Translations under genes and position numbers: made by a program
Notes under the pieces: model-generated
The model's database searches: none
Seen by the model: only the letters and a program-made list of their open reading frames with translations
Told to the model about the DNA's origin: nothing
Assembly: GCF_902464545.1 (NCBI RefSeq)
Contig: NZ_CABQJR010000020.1
Coordinates: 1-44,086, forward strand
Length of the DNA stretch: 44,086 nt
Source of the DNA: an uncultured Senegalimassilia sp.
GTDB taxonomy: Bacteria; Actinomycetota; Coriobacteriia; Coriobacteriales; Eggerthellaceae
Direction of reading: 5' to 3'
Part shown: piece after piece, positions 34,391 through 42,630 of the stretch
Layout: each line of letters starts with the position of its first letter
Position numbering within the stretch: the first letter of the stretch is position 1

Positions 34391-35061
34391 CGGATCACGT
34401 AGCCCAGGCCGCGGCGGGTGGTGATGAAGCCGTCGGGCACGCCCGCGGATTGCAGGCTGCGGCGCAGGCGGTTCACGTTCACCGTGAGCGTGTTGTCGTC
34501 GACGAACGCGTCGGTTTGCCACAGCTCGTCCATCAGCTCGCTGCGCGAGATGATGGAGCCGGCGTTCTCCATGAGGATGCGCAAGATCAGAAGCTCGTTG
34601 CGCGAGAGCTCGATGGTTTTGCCGCGATATGAGACCTCGGCCCGCACGGGGTCGAGCGAAACGCCGGCGTGCTCAAGCCTGCCGCGCGCCGGGTCGGCGG
34701 AGCCGCTGCGCGCGAGCGCGCGATCGATGCGGGCGAGCAGCACGGCGGGGCGATAGGGCTTGACCACGTAGTCGTCCGCGCCGACATTCATGCTCATGAC
34801 CTCGTCGAACTCGCTGTCGGAGGAGGTCAGCACGATGACGGGGACGTTGCTTTCCTGGCGGATGGAGCGGCAGATCTCGTGGCCGTACGCGCCGGGGAGC
34901 GAAAGGTCGAGCAGGATGCAATCGGGGCGAGCCGCCAGGGCTTCGACCGCGGCGTTCACAAACGACTCGCAGCAAAGGCATTCGTGCCCTTTAAGTTTGA
35001 GCATGCGCACAAGATTTTCCCGCAAGGAGGCATCGTCCTCGACAATGAACAATCGCGCCAT
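34387..35061 (-). CDS. BceR-like OmpR-family response regulator
   Basis: 224 residues. Receiver domain with FIVEDD (acidic pocket, about 5-10), phospho-acceptor in CILLDLSLPG near 48-57, Thr/Ser in VIVLTSSD and Lys in YVVKPYRP. A winged-helix DNA-binding domain spans about 125-224 (LSRNELLILRILMENAG, NVNRLRRSL, TTRRGLGYVIR). Ribosome binding site AAGGGG. First gene of the minus-strand operon regulator-kinase-ATPase-permease; probable target is the CTTAC repeat at 33208-33236. Confidence 0.93.
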   Translation of the reverse strand: MARLFIVEDDASLRENLVRMLKLKGHECLCCESFVNAAVEALAARPDCILLDLSLPGAYGHEICRSIRQESNVPVIVLTSSDSEFDEVMSMNVGADDYVVKPYRPAVLLARIDRALARSGSADPARGRLEHAGVSLDPVRAEVSYRGKTIELSRNELLILRILMENAGSIISRSELMDELWQTDAFVDDNTLTVNVNRLRRSLQSAGVPDGFITTRRGLGYVIR

Positions 35062-35255
35062 CGGTCCCCTTCCACATCAAACGGATGAGCCGATGATAAC
35101 GCAACGCCGCGGCTTGCCGGCGTTTCGTCACAGGCCTGACGCTTTGGGGACGTAGCATTATAGGTCAGGGTGCGGTTGCCTCTCAGGTGCCGTTTCCCCT
35201 TCCGCTTGCGGCATTGGCCGGAACGTGGTCGGCCGCGCCGGCGGGTTAGCCTATG

Positions 35256-35269
35256 CTTATGCGCATAAG
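35256..35269. promoter_or_regulatory. Palindrome upstream of thrH
   Basis: CTTATGCGCATAAG, a perfect 14-bp palindrome 38 bp before the thrH ATG, with GCCT and AGGC flanking it. Possible operator or short hairpin in the leader; no regulator assigned. Confidence 0.35.
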
Positions 35270-35307
35270 AGGCTTGCGAAAGCAACGACGGCGTGAAAGG
35301 AACCCTC

Positions 35308-35913
35308 ATGGGAATGAATATCGTATGTCTGGACCTGGAAGGCGTGCTGGCACCGGAGATCTGGGTCGCGTTCGCGGAGAAGGCCGGTATCCCCGACCTG
35401 ATGCGCACCACGCGCGATGAGCCCGACTACGACAAGCTCATGCAGTTCCGCCTGGACGTGCTGCGCCGCCATGGCATGGGCCTGCCGCAGATTCAGGAAG
35501 TCATCGCCGACATCCAGCCCGTGCCCGGCGCCAAGGAGTTCCTGGACGATCTGCGCGCGCAAACCCAGGTGATCATCATCAGCGACACGTTCGAGCAGTT
35601 CGCCCAGCCCATCATGGAGAAGCTCGGCTGGCCGACCATCTTCTGCAACACGCTGGAGGTTGCCGATGACGGCACCATCACCGGCTATCGCATGCGCTGC
35701 GATCAGACGAAGCTGACCACGGTCCGCGCGCTGCATTCTTGCGGCTTCGAGACCATCGCCTCGGGCGACAGCTACAACGACCTGGGCATGATCAAGGCGT
35801 CGAAGGCCGGTTTCCTGTTCCGCAGCACCGTCACCATCAAGGCCGAGCATCCGGAGATCCCCGCGTACGAGACCTTCGAGGACCTGTCGCGCGCCATCAA
35901 GGCCGCGCTGTAA
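35308..35913 (+). CDS. thrH: Bifunctional phosphoserine phosphatase / homoserine phosphotransferase ThrH
   Basis: HAD-superfamily enzyme of 201 residues. The nucleophile motif CLDLEGVLAPEIW at about 7-19 is the ThrH-specific form of DxDGT; motif II is IIISDTFEQF near 90 and motifs III/IV are in KTTVRAL-like KLTTVRALHS and ASGDSYNDLGM near 150-160. ThrH removes phosphate from phosphoserine (serine synthesis, following SerA) and can transfer it to homoserine. ATG at 35308 with AAGGA six bases upstream. Single gene between the divergent Bce operon and a terminator. Confidence 0.92.
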   Translation: MGMNIVCLDLEGVLAPEIWVAFAEKAGIPDLMRTTRDEPDYDKLMQFRLDVLRRHGMGLPQIQEVIADIQPVPGAKEFLDDLRAQTQVIIISDTFEQFAQPIMEKLGWPTIFCNTLEVADDGTITGYRMRCDQTKLTTVRALHSCGFETIASGDSYNDLGMIKASKAGFLFRSTVTIKAEHPEIPAYETFEDLSRAIKAAL

Positions 35914-36011
35914 GGCGGGTTTTGCGCGGAAGAGGCGCGGGCCGTTCGGGCGGTTTCGGACGGATAGTGCTACGTCCCCGAAGTGTCCGGCTGACGGATT
36001 TTGGGGTTTTT

Positions 36012-36069
36012 AAGGCCGTCGCTTGGAACGTTTGCCTTGGTGGCTTGCGTTTCGGCGGCGGCCTTTTTT
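36012..36069 (+). terminator. Intrinsic terminator after thrH
   Basis: AAGGCCGTCGC (36012-36022) pairs with GCGGCGGCCTT (36055-36065; one G-T), followed by a run of six Ts to 36069. Long loop of 32 nt. Confidence 0.75.
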
Positions 36070-36121
36070 CGCTTTACGGCGTGTGTTTGTTCGGAGGGTT
36101 AACAAGACCGAAACCTGAACC

Positions 36122-36244
36122 TTCGCCTTATGCCATAGGATACTGCGCAAGTATCAAAACACTAGGAGTACGATGGGGCGGCTTATACCATTGCCGTCCC
36201 CATACAAGCGTTGCGAGCCTGCATAAGCAGGCGAAACGGGGGAG
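36122..36244 (+). promoter_or_regulatory. Structured 5' leader (riboswitch-like) of the formate dehydrogenase operon
   Basis: A closing stem P1 pairs TTCGCCTTATGC (36122-36133) with GCATAA-(GCA)-GGCGAA (36221-36235), 12 bp with one 3-nt bulge. It encloses P2 (GATACT-GCGCA-AGTATC, 36139-36155) and P3 (ATGGGGCGGC with GCCGTCCCCAT, 36173-36203, one bulged T). An alternative hairpin GCCTGC-ATAA-GCAGGC (36217-36232) shares bases with P1, so the two exclude each other. The ribosome binding site GGGGGAG (36238-36244) follows directly. The pairings are seen; ligand control is inferred. Molybdenum/tungsten cofactor sensing would suit the operon, but I cannot match a known consensus. Confidence 0.5.
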
Positions 36245-36246
36245 AA

Positions 36247-38127
36247 ATGACGAGATTGTCCATTGCGCCCGCTTCGGCGGACGACGCCCGCATCGGCGGG
36301 TTCCTGGACCGGCAGAAACGTCGCGTCGACGCCATGCCGCCGGGCATGTGTCCTCTGGCGCAGCAGCTGACGCTGCTCGAGGAGGGCGCGCTGCAAACGT
36401 GCGGCAAATGCGTACCGTGCCGCGACGGCCTGCCCCAGTTGGCGGGCATGCTGCGCCATCTGGTGGATTGCAAGGCAGACGCCGCCGAGGTCGAGCGCAT
36501 GCGCGCGCTGGCCGAGATGGTGCGCGACACGTCCGATTGCGCCATCGGCTACGAGTCGGCGAACGCCCTGCTGGAGGGTCTGGACGCCTTCGCCGCCGAG
36601 GTCGAAAGCCATGTGAGCAAGCACGAATGCCAGCGCAGCGTGGGCCAGTCGGTGCCGTGCGAGACGTTCTGCCCGGCGCACGTGAACGTGCCCGCCTACA
36701 TCGCGCTGGTGGCGCAGGGCGATTATGCCGGCGCCGTGCAGATGATCCGCAAGGACAACCCGTTCCCCACCGCGTGCGGCCTGGTATGCGAGCACCCGTG
36801 CGAGCAGCGGTGCCGCCGCACGCTCATCGACGCGCCGCTCAACATCCGCGGCATCAAGGAGTTCGCCTGCGAGCACGCGCGCGCCGACCAGGTGCCCGTG
36901 CCGCAGCGCCTGCCCGAAACCGGCCGCCGCGTGGCGGTCGTGGGCGGCGGCCCGTCCGGTTTGACCTGCGCGTACTTCGCCGCCTTGATGGGCCACGACG
37001 TTGACGTGTTCGAAGAGCGCAAGCAGCTGGGTGGCATGATCCGCTACGGCATCCCCGCGTACCGCTTCCCGCGCGAGCGCTTGGACGAGGACATCCGCGG
37101 CATCCTGGCCGTGGGCGGCATCACCGTACATACCGAAAGCCCCGTGGACGCCGCGCGCATGGCGCAGCTTTCCGCGGATTACGATGCCGTGTACGTGGCC
37201 ATCGGCGCGCAAACCGGCAAGGGCCTGCGCATCGACGGCACGGATGCCGAGGGCGTATTTTCCGCCGTTGACCTGCTCGGACGCATCGGCGATGGCGATT
37301 ACCCCGACTTCACGGGCAAGAAGGTGGCCGTCATCGGCGGCGGCAACGTTGCCATGGACTGCTGCCGCACGGCGGTGCGCGCCGGCGCCGAGGAGGTGTC
37401 GGTGGTGTATCGCCGCCGCATCTCGGACATGACGGCGCTGCCGGCCGAGATCGAGTCGGCCATCGCCGAGGGCGTGGAGATGATCACGCTGCAGGCGCCG
37501 GCCGCCATCGAGAAGGACGAACAGGGCCGCTGCTGTGCGCTGCTGACGAATCCGCAGATGATCGGCCCGGTCAAGCGCGGTCGCCCCGCGCCCGTGGCCG
37601 CCGACAAGCCGCAGATGCGCATCCCCGCCGACATCATCTTGATCGCCGTGGGCCAGAACATCGTGTCCGCGCCGTTCGAGGAGTTCGGCATGGCGGCCGA
37701 ATGGGGCGAGTTCAAGGCCGACGAGCAGCTGCACGCGCAGATGGACGCCGAGGCGATTGCCGCCCGCGGCGCCGACGCCTCCGCGGGTGCGAACGTGTTC
37801 GTGGGCGGCGACTGCCAAACCGGCCCGGCGTCGGCCATCAAGGCCATCGCCGCCGGCAAGGTGGCCGCGCGTAACATCGATCATATGCTGGGCTTCAACC
37901 ACACGCTCGACTGCGGCGTGGCGGTTCCGCCGGCCCAGCCCAACGACCGCGCGGCGTACGGCCGCGTGGAGGTGCTCGAGCGCCCCGCGCGCGAGCGCAA
38001 GAACGATTTCGATGCCGTCGAGGTTCCCATGAGCACGGAGGAGGCCATGCAAGAATGCGGCCGCTGCCTGCGCTGCGACCACTTCGGCGCCGGCGCCTGC
38101 GAAGGGGGGCGTATCCAGTATGCTTAA
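36247..38127 (+). CDS. NuoF-domain/GltD-like FAD pyridine-nucleotide oxidoreductase, formate dehydrogenase partner subunit
   Basis: Electron-transfer subunit of 626 residues. Residues about 30-125 match the C-terminal [4Fe-4S] domain of NuoF (CGKCVPCRDG, then a distant Cys). Residues about 130-220 form the GltD-type double 4Fe-4S domain (CPAHVNVP, CGLVCEHPCEQRCRR). The FAD motif VAVVGGGPSGLTCAYFAALMG lies near 230 and the NAD(P) motif VAVIGGGNVAMDCCRTA near 360; a terminal CGRCLRC pair (near 603) may bind another cluster. It would pass electrons between formate dehydrogenase and NAD(P) or ferredoxin. ATG 36247 is preferred over TTG 36211. Overlaps the Sec subunit gene by 8 bp. Confidence 0.87.
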   Translation: MTRLSIAPASADDARIGGFLDRQKRRVDAMPPGMCPLAQQLTLLEEGALQTCGKCVPCRDGLPQLAGMLRHLVDCKADAAEVERMRALAEMVRDTSDCAIGYESANALLEGLDAFAAEVESHVSKHECQRSVGQSVPCETFCPAHVNVPAYIALVAQGDYAGAVQMIRKDNPFPTACGLVCEHPCEQRCRRTLIDAPLNIRGIKEFACEHARADQVPVPQRLPETGRRVAVVGGGPSGLTCAYFAALMGHDVDVFEERKQLGGMIRYGIPAYRFPRERLDEDIRGILAVGGITVHTESPVDAARMAQLSADYDAVYVAIGAQTGKGLRIDGTDAEGVFSAVDLLGRIGDGDYPDFTGKKVAVIGGGNVAMDCCRTAVRAGAEEVSVVYRRRISDMTALPAEIESAIAEGVEMITLQAPAAIEKDEQGRCCALLTNPQMIGPVKRGRPAPVAADKPQMRIPADIILIAVGQNIVSAPFEEFGMAAEWGEFKADEQLHAQMDAEAIAARGADASAGANVFVGGDCQTGPASAIKAIAAGKVAARNIDHMLGFNHTLDCGVAVPPAQPNDRAAYGRVEVLERPARERKNDFDAVEVPMSTEEAMQECGRCLRCDHFGAGACEGGRIQYA

Positions 38128-40831
38128 CATCACCATCGACGGCCGCGCGCTCGAGGCGCGCGAGGGCCAGACCGTTTTGGAAGTCGCCCGCGAGGCCGGC
38201 ATCCACATCCCCACGCTGTGCTACCTGGCTGAGCGCAGCGCCATCGGATCGTGCCGCGTGTGCGTGGTCGACGTCGAGGGGCAGGACGCCCCCGTGCCCG
38301 CGTGCACCACGCGCGTGGTCGACGGCATGCAGGTGCAGACGGCCACCGAGTGCGTGCTGAAGTATCGCCGCATGGCCGTTGACCTGCTGATCTCCAACCA
38401 CGGCCTCGATTCGACCGACTACTGCTTCAGCTGCGTGAAGAACGGCGCCTGCGAGCTGCAGGCCGTGGCGCGCGAGGTGGGCGTTTCGCACCCCACCTTC
38501 CCCGTTGCGCAAACGCGCAAGCCGGTGTTGGATTCCAACCCGTTTTTGCGCTTCGACCCCAACCTGTGCATCGCCTGCCAGCGCTGCGTGGGCGCGTGCA
38601 ACAACGCGGCCGGCAACCATGTGCTGCAAACCGGCAAGCGCGGCGTGCGCACCACCATCCGCGCGCCGTTCGGGCCGAACTGGGACGCCACCATCTGCGA
38701 GAGCTGCGGCAACTGCGCGCAGGCGTGCCCGACGGGCGCCCTGGTGGAGAAGCGCCGCGGGCTGTACCGCGAATGGGACACCCATACCGTTCGCACCACC
38801 TGCCCGCACTGCGGCGTGGGCTGCCAGCTGGACCTGGTGGTGAAGGGCGACCAGATCGTGGACGTGCAGGCAGCCGACGGCCCGTCCAACGACGGCCTGC
38901 TGTGCGTGAAGGGCCGTTCCGGCAGCTTCGACTTCGTGAACTCCCCTGACCGCATCACCACCCCGCTGGTGAAAAACCCCGAGACCGGAGAGTTCGAGCC
39001 GGCCGATTGGGATACGGCGCTCGACCTGGTGGCGCGTAGGTTTGCCGAGCTCAAGGAGGAGCATGGCGGCGAGAGCATCGCGGCGTTCGCGTGCTCGCGT
39101 TCCACCAACGAGGATATCTATCTCTTCCAGAAGATGGCGAGGTGCGCATTCGACAGCCCCAATGTCGATAACTGCGCACGTGTTTGACACGCCCCTACCG
39201 TTGCCGGTCTGGCAACTACACTTGGTTCGGGCGCAATGACGAACTCCATCAAGGATGTGTGCGAGGATTCGCAGGTCATCCTGCTGGTGGGCAGCAATCC
39301 GGAAGAGGCGCACCCGGTCATGGGCATGCGCCTGCGACAGGCGGTCGAGCGTGGCGCGAAGCTGATCGTGGTGGACCCGCGCGAGATCGGGCTGGCGAAG
39401 AAGGCCGATATCCACCTGAAGCTGCGTCCCGGCACGAACGTGGCGTTCGCGAACGGCATGGTGAACGTGCTGATACAGAAGGGCCTGGTGGACCGCGAGT
39501 TCGTGGAAAGCCGCACCGAGGGCTTCGACGAACTTGCCGCCATGGTGGCCGACTACACCCCCGAGCGCGTGGCCGAGATCTGCGGCATCGATGCGCGTGA
39601 CCTGGAGGCGGCCGCCGAGATGTACGCGACGGCCGAGCGCGCCCCTATCGTCTACTGCCTAGGCGTGGTGGAGCACTCCACGGGCACCGAGGGCGTTATG
39701 GCGCTGTCGAACCTGGCGCTGGCCGCGGGCAAGCTGGGCCGTCCCGGCTGCGGCATCAACCCGCTGCGCGGCCAGAACAACGTGCAGGGCGCGTGCGACA
39801 TGGGCGCGGGCCCGGCGGACTTCACGGGCTATCAGAAGGTGGCCAACCCCGAGATGCGCGCGAAGTTCGAGGCCGCATGGGGCGTCGAGTTGAACCAGGC
39901 CGCGGGCCTGAAGGCCACCGAGTGCTTCCCCGCCATGATCGACGGGCGCATCCGCGGCCTGTTCCTGTTCGGCGAGGACCCGGTGCGCACCGACCCGGAC
40001 ACCGGCCACGTCATCCGCGCGCTGGAGTCGCTGGACTTCTTCGTGTGCGAGGAGCTGTTCATGACGGAGACGGCGAAGTATGCCGACGTCATCCTGCCTG
40101 GTCGCAGCTATGCGGAGAAGGAGGGAACGTTCACCAACACCGAGCGTCGCGTGCAGCGCGTGCGCAAAGCGGTGGACGGTCCGGCGGGCGCGCGTCTGGA
40201 CACCGAGGTGTTCGCCGACATCATGCGCCGCATGGGGTATGACCAGCCGACGCTCACGGGCGCGCAGCTCATGGACGAGGTGGCAAGCCTGACGCCGTCG
40301 TACGCGGGCATCAGCCATGCGCGTCTGGACTCCGCCGCCGTGGCGGGCCAGGGTCTGCAGTGGCCGTGCACGGGTCCGGATCATCCGGGCACGCGCATCA
40401 TGCACGAGGGGAAGTTCTCGCGCGGCATGGGCGGATACTCGCTGGCGCAGTACCGTCCGTCGGCCGAGCAGCCTGATGATGAGTTCCCGCTCGTCATGAT
40501 GACCGGCCGCGTGCTCGCGCAGTACAACGCGCAGGCCATGACGGGCCGCACCGATGGGCTCAACCAGATCGACGGCACGTCGTTCATCGAGATCAACGAT
40601 GTGGACGCCGCTGCCGCGGGCATCGCCGACGGCGATCGCGTGCGTGTGAGCAGCCGCCGCGGCGTCATCGAGAGCTGGGCGCGCGTGTCGGGCAAGACCA
40701 ACCCCGGCGAGGTGTGGATGCCGTTCCACTTCCAGGACGGCAACGCCAACTGGCTGACCAACGCCGCGCTCGACAACATCTCGGCCACGCCGGAGTACAA
40801 GGTGTGCGCCGTGAGGGTGGAAAAGGCGTAA
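38120..40831 (+). CDS. fdhF: Selenocysteine-containing formate dehydrogenase catalytic subunit (in-frame TGA at 39185)
   Basis: One 903-residue protein read through TGA at 39185-39187 as selenocysteine 356. Both halves are in the same frame and the context NCARV-U-HAPTVAGL is the formate dehydrogenase active site. Domains: [2Fe-2S] ferredoxin (Cys34, 45, 48, 62), NuoG-type His-Cys3 cluster (His94, Cys102, 105, 111), two 4Fe-4S clusters (Cys150-160, Cys193-203), then the molybdopterin core starting with CPHCGVGC at 228. The C-terminus has the cofactor-binding domain (TGRVLAQYNAQAMTGR). Oxidises formate or reduces CO2; cytoplasmic, no Tat signal. Start overlaps the partner gene. Translation needs SelB, tRNA-Sec and selenophosphate, not encoded in this window. 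Confidence 0.94.
39185..39222 (+). promoter_or_regulatory. Bacterial SECIS element of fdhF
   Basis: Directly after the UGA, GTTGCC (39200-39205) pairs with GGCAAC (39211-39216) around the loop GGTCT. E. coli fdhF has the same GGUCU apical loop on a short stem at the same distance from its UGA, where SelB binds. Confidence 0.85.
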
Positions 40832-40888
40832 GGGATAGAGCGAGATCGAGCGAGGGGCGCCGCTTGGCGGCGACCTCGCAACCAAGGG

Positions 40889-40920
40889 GCGCCGGCCGCG
40901 GATGCTGCCGGCGCTTTTTT
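40889..40920 (+). terminator. Intrinsic terminator after the formate dehydrogenase operon
   Basis: GCGCCGGC (40889-40896) pairs with GCCGGCGC (40907-40914), followed by six Ts. Confidence 0.9.
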
Positions 40921-41142
40921 GCGTTCGCGAGGGGCGCTGTGCTGGATTGCGGCTGGTTACATCGGGTTGGTTGTGGGTCCGGCTACGTGGTTGGTTGCGG
41001 GTTTGGTCTCGGTGTGGGCGCCCGTGCCAGCCATTTCAGGGATTCGCGGGTTCGAGGGCTTGGTTGCGCGTATCTCGGGGTACAGTAGCGGAATCGGAAC
41101 TTGCTTAATGGATTCGCGGATCGTTTAGGGGAAGGGGCGCAT
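40921..41142. other. Intergenic region before the asparaginase
   Basis: GT-rich stretch without a convincing gene. A TACAGT -10-like element at 41081-41086 with a poor -35 may drive the asparaginase. Confidence 0.3.
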
Positions 41143-42177
41143 ATGAAACGGGTTTTGGTGATTGCGACGGGCGGGACCATCGCGTCGGCCGAGGAAGGCA
41201 GCGGCCTAGCGCCGGCGTTGACCGGCGAGCAGTTGGTGGCGTTCGTGCCTGAGGTGGCGCAGGTTTGCCATGTCGAGGTGGCGCAGGTCATGAACGTGGA
41301 TAGCACGAACATGCGCCCGGAGGGATGGCTGACCATCGCGGGCGAGGTGCGTCGGAGCTACGACGACTTCGACGGGTTCGTGGTCCTTCACGGCACCGAT
41401 ACACTGGCGTACACGGCGGCGGGGCTGTCGTACCTGGTGCAGGGTAGCCCGAAGCCCATCGTTCTGACCGGCTCGCAGCTGCCCATGGGCGACCCTGGAA
41501 CCGACGGCAAGCGCAATCTGCTCGATGCCGTGCGTGTGGCCTGCGATGATGTCGCCGTGGGCGTGATGGTGGCGTTCGGGGGCAAGGTGATCTCGGGGAC
41601 GGCGGCGCGTAAGGTGCGCACCCGCAGCTTCGAGGCCTTCGACAGCTTGAACGTTCCCGACTTGGGGCGCGTGCGCGACGGACGGGTTGAATGGGCTGAT
41701 GGGGTTTGCGGGCGGATATGCGGGGCGGCAAGGGCCTGCGCCGCGGAGGAGGTTGGCGGTGCGCCTTCGACCGTGCGCTTCTACGATGCGCTCAACCCGC
41801 GGGTGGCGGTGCTCAAGCTTACGCCGGGCATGGACGCGCTGGTCGTCGACGCGCTGCGCCCCGCGTGCGATGCGCTGGTGGTGGAGGCCTTCGGGCTGGG
41901 AGGCATCCCGGAGTACGATGGCATCACCGAAACGCTGCTCGCATGGGTGGATGTCGGGAAAACGCTGGTCATGACCACGCAGTGCCCGTACGAGGGCGCC
42001 GACTTGAGCGTGTACGAGGTGGGTCGCGCGTTCTGCGACCGCCCGGGCGTGCTCATGGGCGGCAGCGCTACCACCGAGGCGCTGTTGGCGAAGACCATGT
42101 GGGCGCTTGCGCAAGCGGCCGACCCCGACGGCGTCGTGGACCGCGAGCAGCTGGCGGAACTGTTCGCCAGCTGCTAA
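41143..42177 (+). CDS. L-asparaginase, type I-like
   Basis: Hydrolyses asparagine to aspartate and ammonia (344 residues). First catalytic Thr is in VIATGGTIAS at 6-15, the second in VLHGTDTLAYTAAGLSYL near 86-103, with TGSQLPMGDPGTDGKRNLLDAV near 120-141. No signal peptide, so cytosolic, as in AnsA. A Cys/Ala-rich stretch near 185-205 (GVCGRICGAARACAAEE) looks like a loop insertion. ATG 41143 has GAAGGGG six bases upstream. Monocistronic by appearance. Confidence 0.92.
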   Translation: MKRVLVIATGGTIASAEEGSGLAPALTGEQLVAFVPEVAQVCHVEVAQVMNVDSTNMRPEGWLTIAGEVRRSYDDFDGFVVLHGTDTLAYTAAGLSYLVQGSPKPIVLTGSQLPMGDPGTDGKRNLLDAVRVACDDVAVGVMVAFGGKVISGTAARKVRTRSFEAFDSLNVPDLGRVRDGRVEWADGVCGRICGAARACAAEEVGGAPSTVRFYDALNPRVAVLKLTPGMDALVVDALRPACDALVVEAFGLGGIPEYDGITETLLAWVDVGKTLVMTTQCPYEGADLSVYEVGRAFCDRPGVLMGGSATTEALLAKTMWALAQAADPDGVVDREQLAELFASC

Positions 42178-42225
42178 GGGCGAGGGGATAGCCTAGAATC
42201 TCATCTCAGTCTGAAATTGCAAATA

Positions 42226-42266
42226 CTCGTCCTTAAAAGTGTGATACATCACATTTTAAGGACGAG
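42226..42266. repeat. 41-bp near-perfect palindrome
   Basis: CTCGTCCTTAAAA-G-TGTGAT (42226-42245) pairs with ATCACA-TTTTAAGGACGAG (42248-42266): 19 paired bases per arm, one bulged G, 2-nt centre. No T-run, so not a normal terminator. It lies 49 bp after the asparaginase stop and 80 bp before the first 67-bp repeat. Confidence 0.8.
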
Positions 42267-42346
42267 ATCGCAAGGAAGGCGCATACGCATACGTGAAAAG
42301 AGACGGGAGAACGTGTCGCTTTTCGCGATTGGGGTTTCGGCGCTGT

Positions 42347-42413
42347 GGCGATAGGCGCGGCGTTGCAAGATGGCCCGTTGGCCTGCGTGGGGCAGGCCAA
42401 CGGGCCGTTGTCG
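42347..42413. repeat. 67-bp direct repeat, left copy
   Basis: Identical at every base to 44020-44086. Contains the perfect 15-bp inverted repeat GGCCCGTTGGCCTGC (42372-42386) and its complement (42392-42406) around a GTGGG loop. The two copies flank the AAA/DUF4143 gene. Confidence 0.95.
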
Positions 42414-42465
42414 ATCTCGGGGCGTTTTGCGGGGTTCGTCGCGATGGTCGCCCGGCGCTTTCGCT

Positions 42466-42630
42466 CTATTCGCAGGAAAATGCAGTTTACGATGATTCCT
42501 ATTTTCAAAAAAATGCTGTTTTATGCGATTCCTATTTGCGGAAAAGTGCAGAATTAGGCTGATGCTATTTCCCGATTCGTGCGATAATCGATGCATTCTA
42601 TTTTCCAATTCATGCGGTGGAGGTTGTCCG
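42466..42630 (+). repeat. Degenerate 33-bp tandem repeats running into the ATPase start
   Basis: CTATT recurs at 42466, 42499, 42532, 42565 and 42598, exactly 33 bp apart. The first three units also share a GAAAAaTGCaG block; the fourth and fifth keep CTATTT and a central TGC. The last unit ends on the ribosome binding site and start codon of the ATPase. Confidence 0.85.

Noticed and set aside
36088..36103. TTGTT-N9-AACAA as an FNR or similar box for the formate dehydrogenase operon
   Set aside because: Spacing does not fit FNR and no promoter could be aligned with it.
39236..40831. A separate formate dehydrogenase gene starting at ATG 39236
   Set aside because: It is in frame with 38120-39187 and lacks the N-terminal clusters; the TGA between them fits selenocysteine.
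42239..42253. CRP/FNR-type binding site
   Set aside because: TGTGA and TCACA are 4 bp apart rather than 6, and they are part of a larger palindrome.
42293..42562. Plus-strand open frame covering the left 67-bp repeat
   Set aside because: Composition follows the palindrome and tandem array; no ribosome binding site or homology seen.
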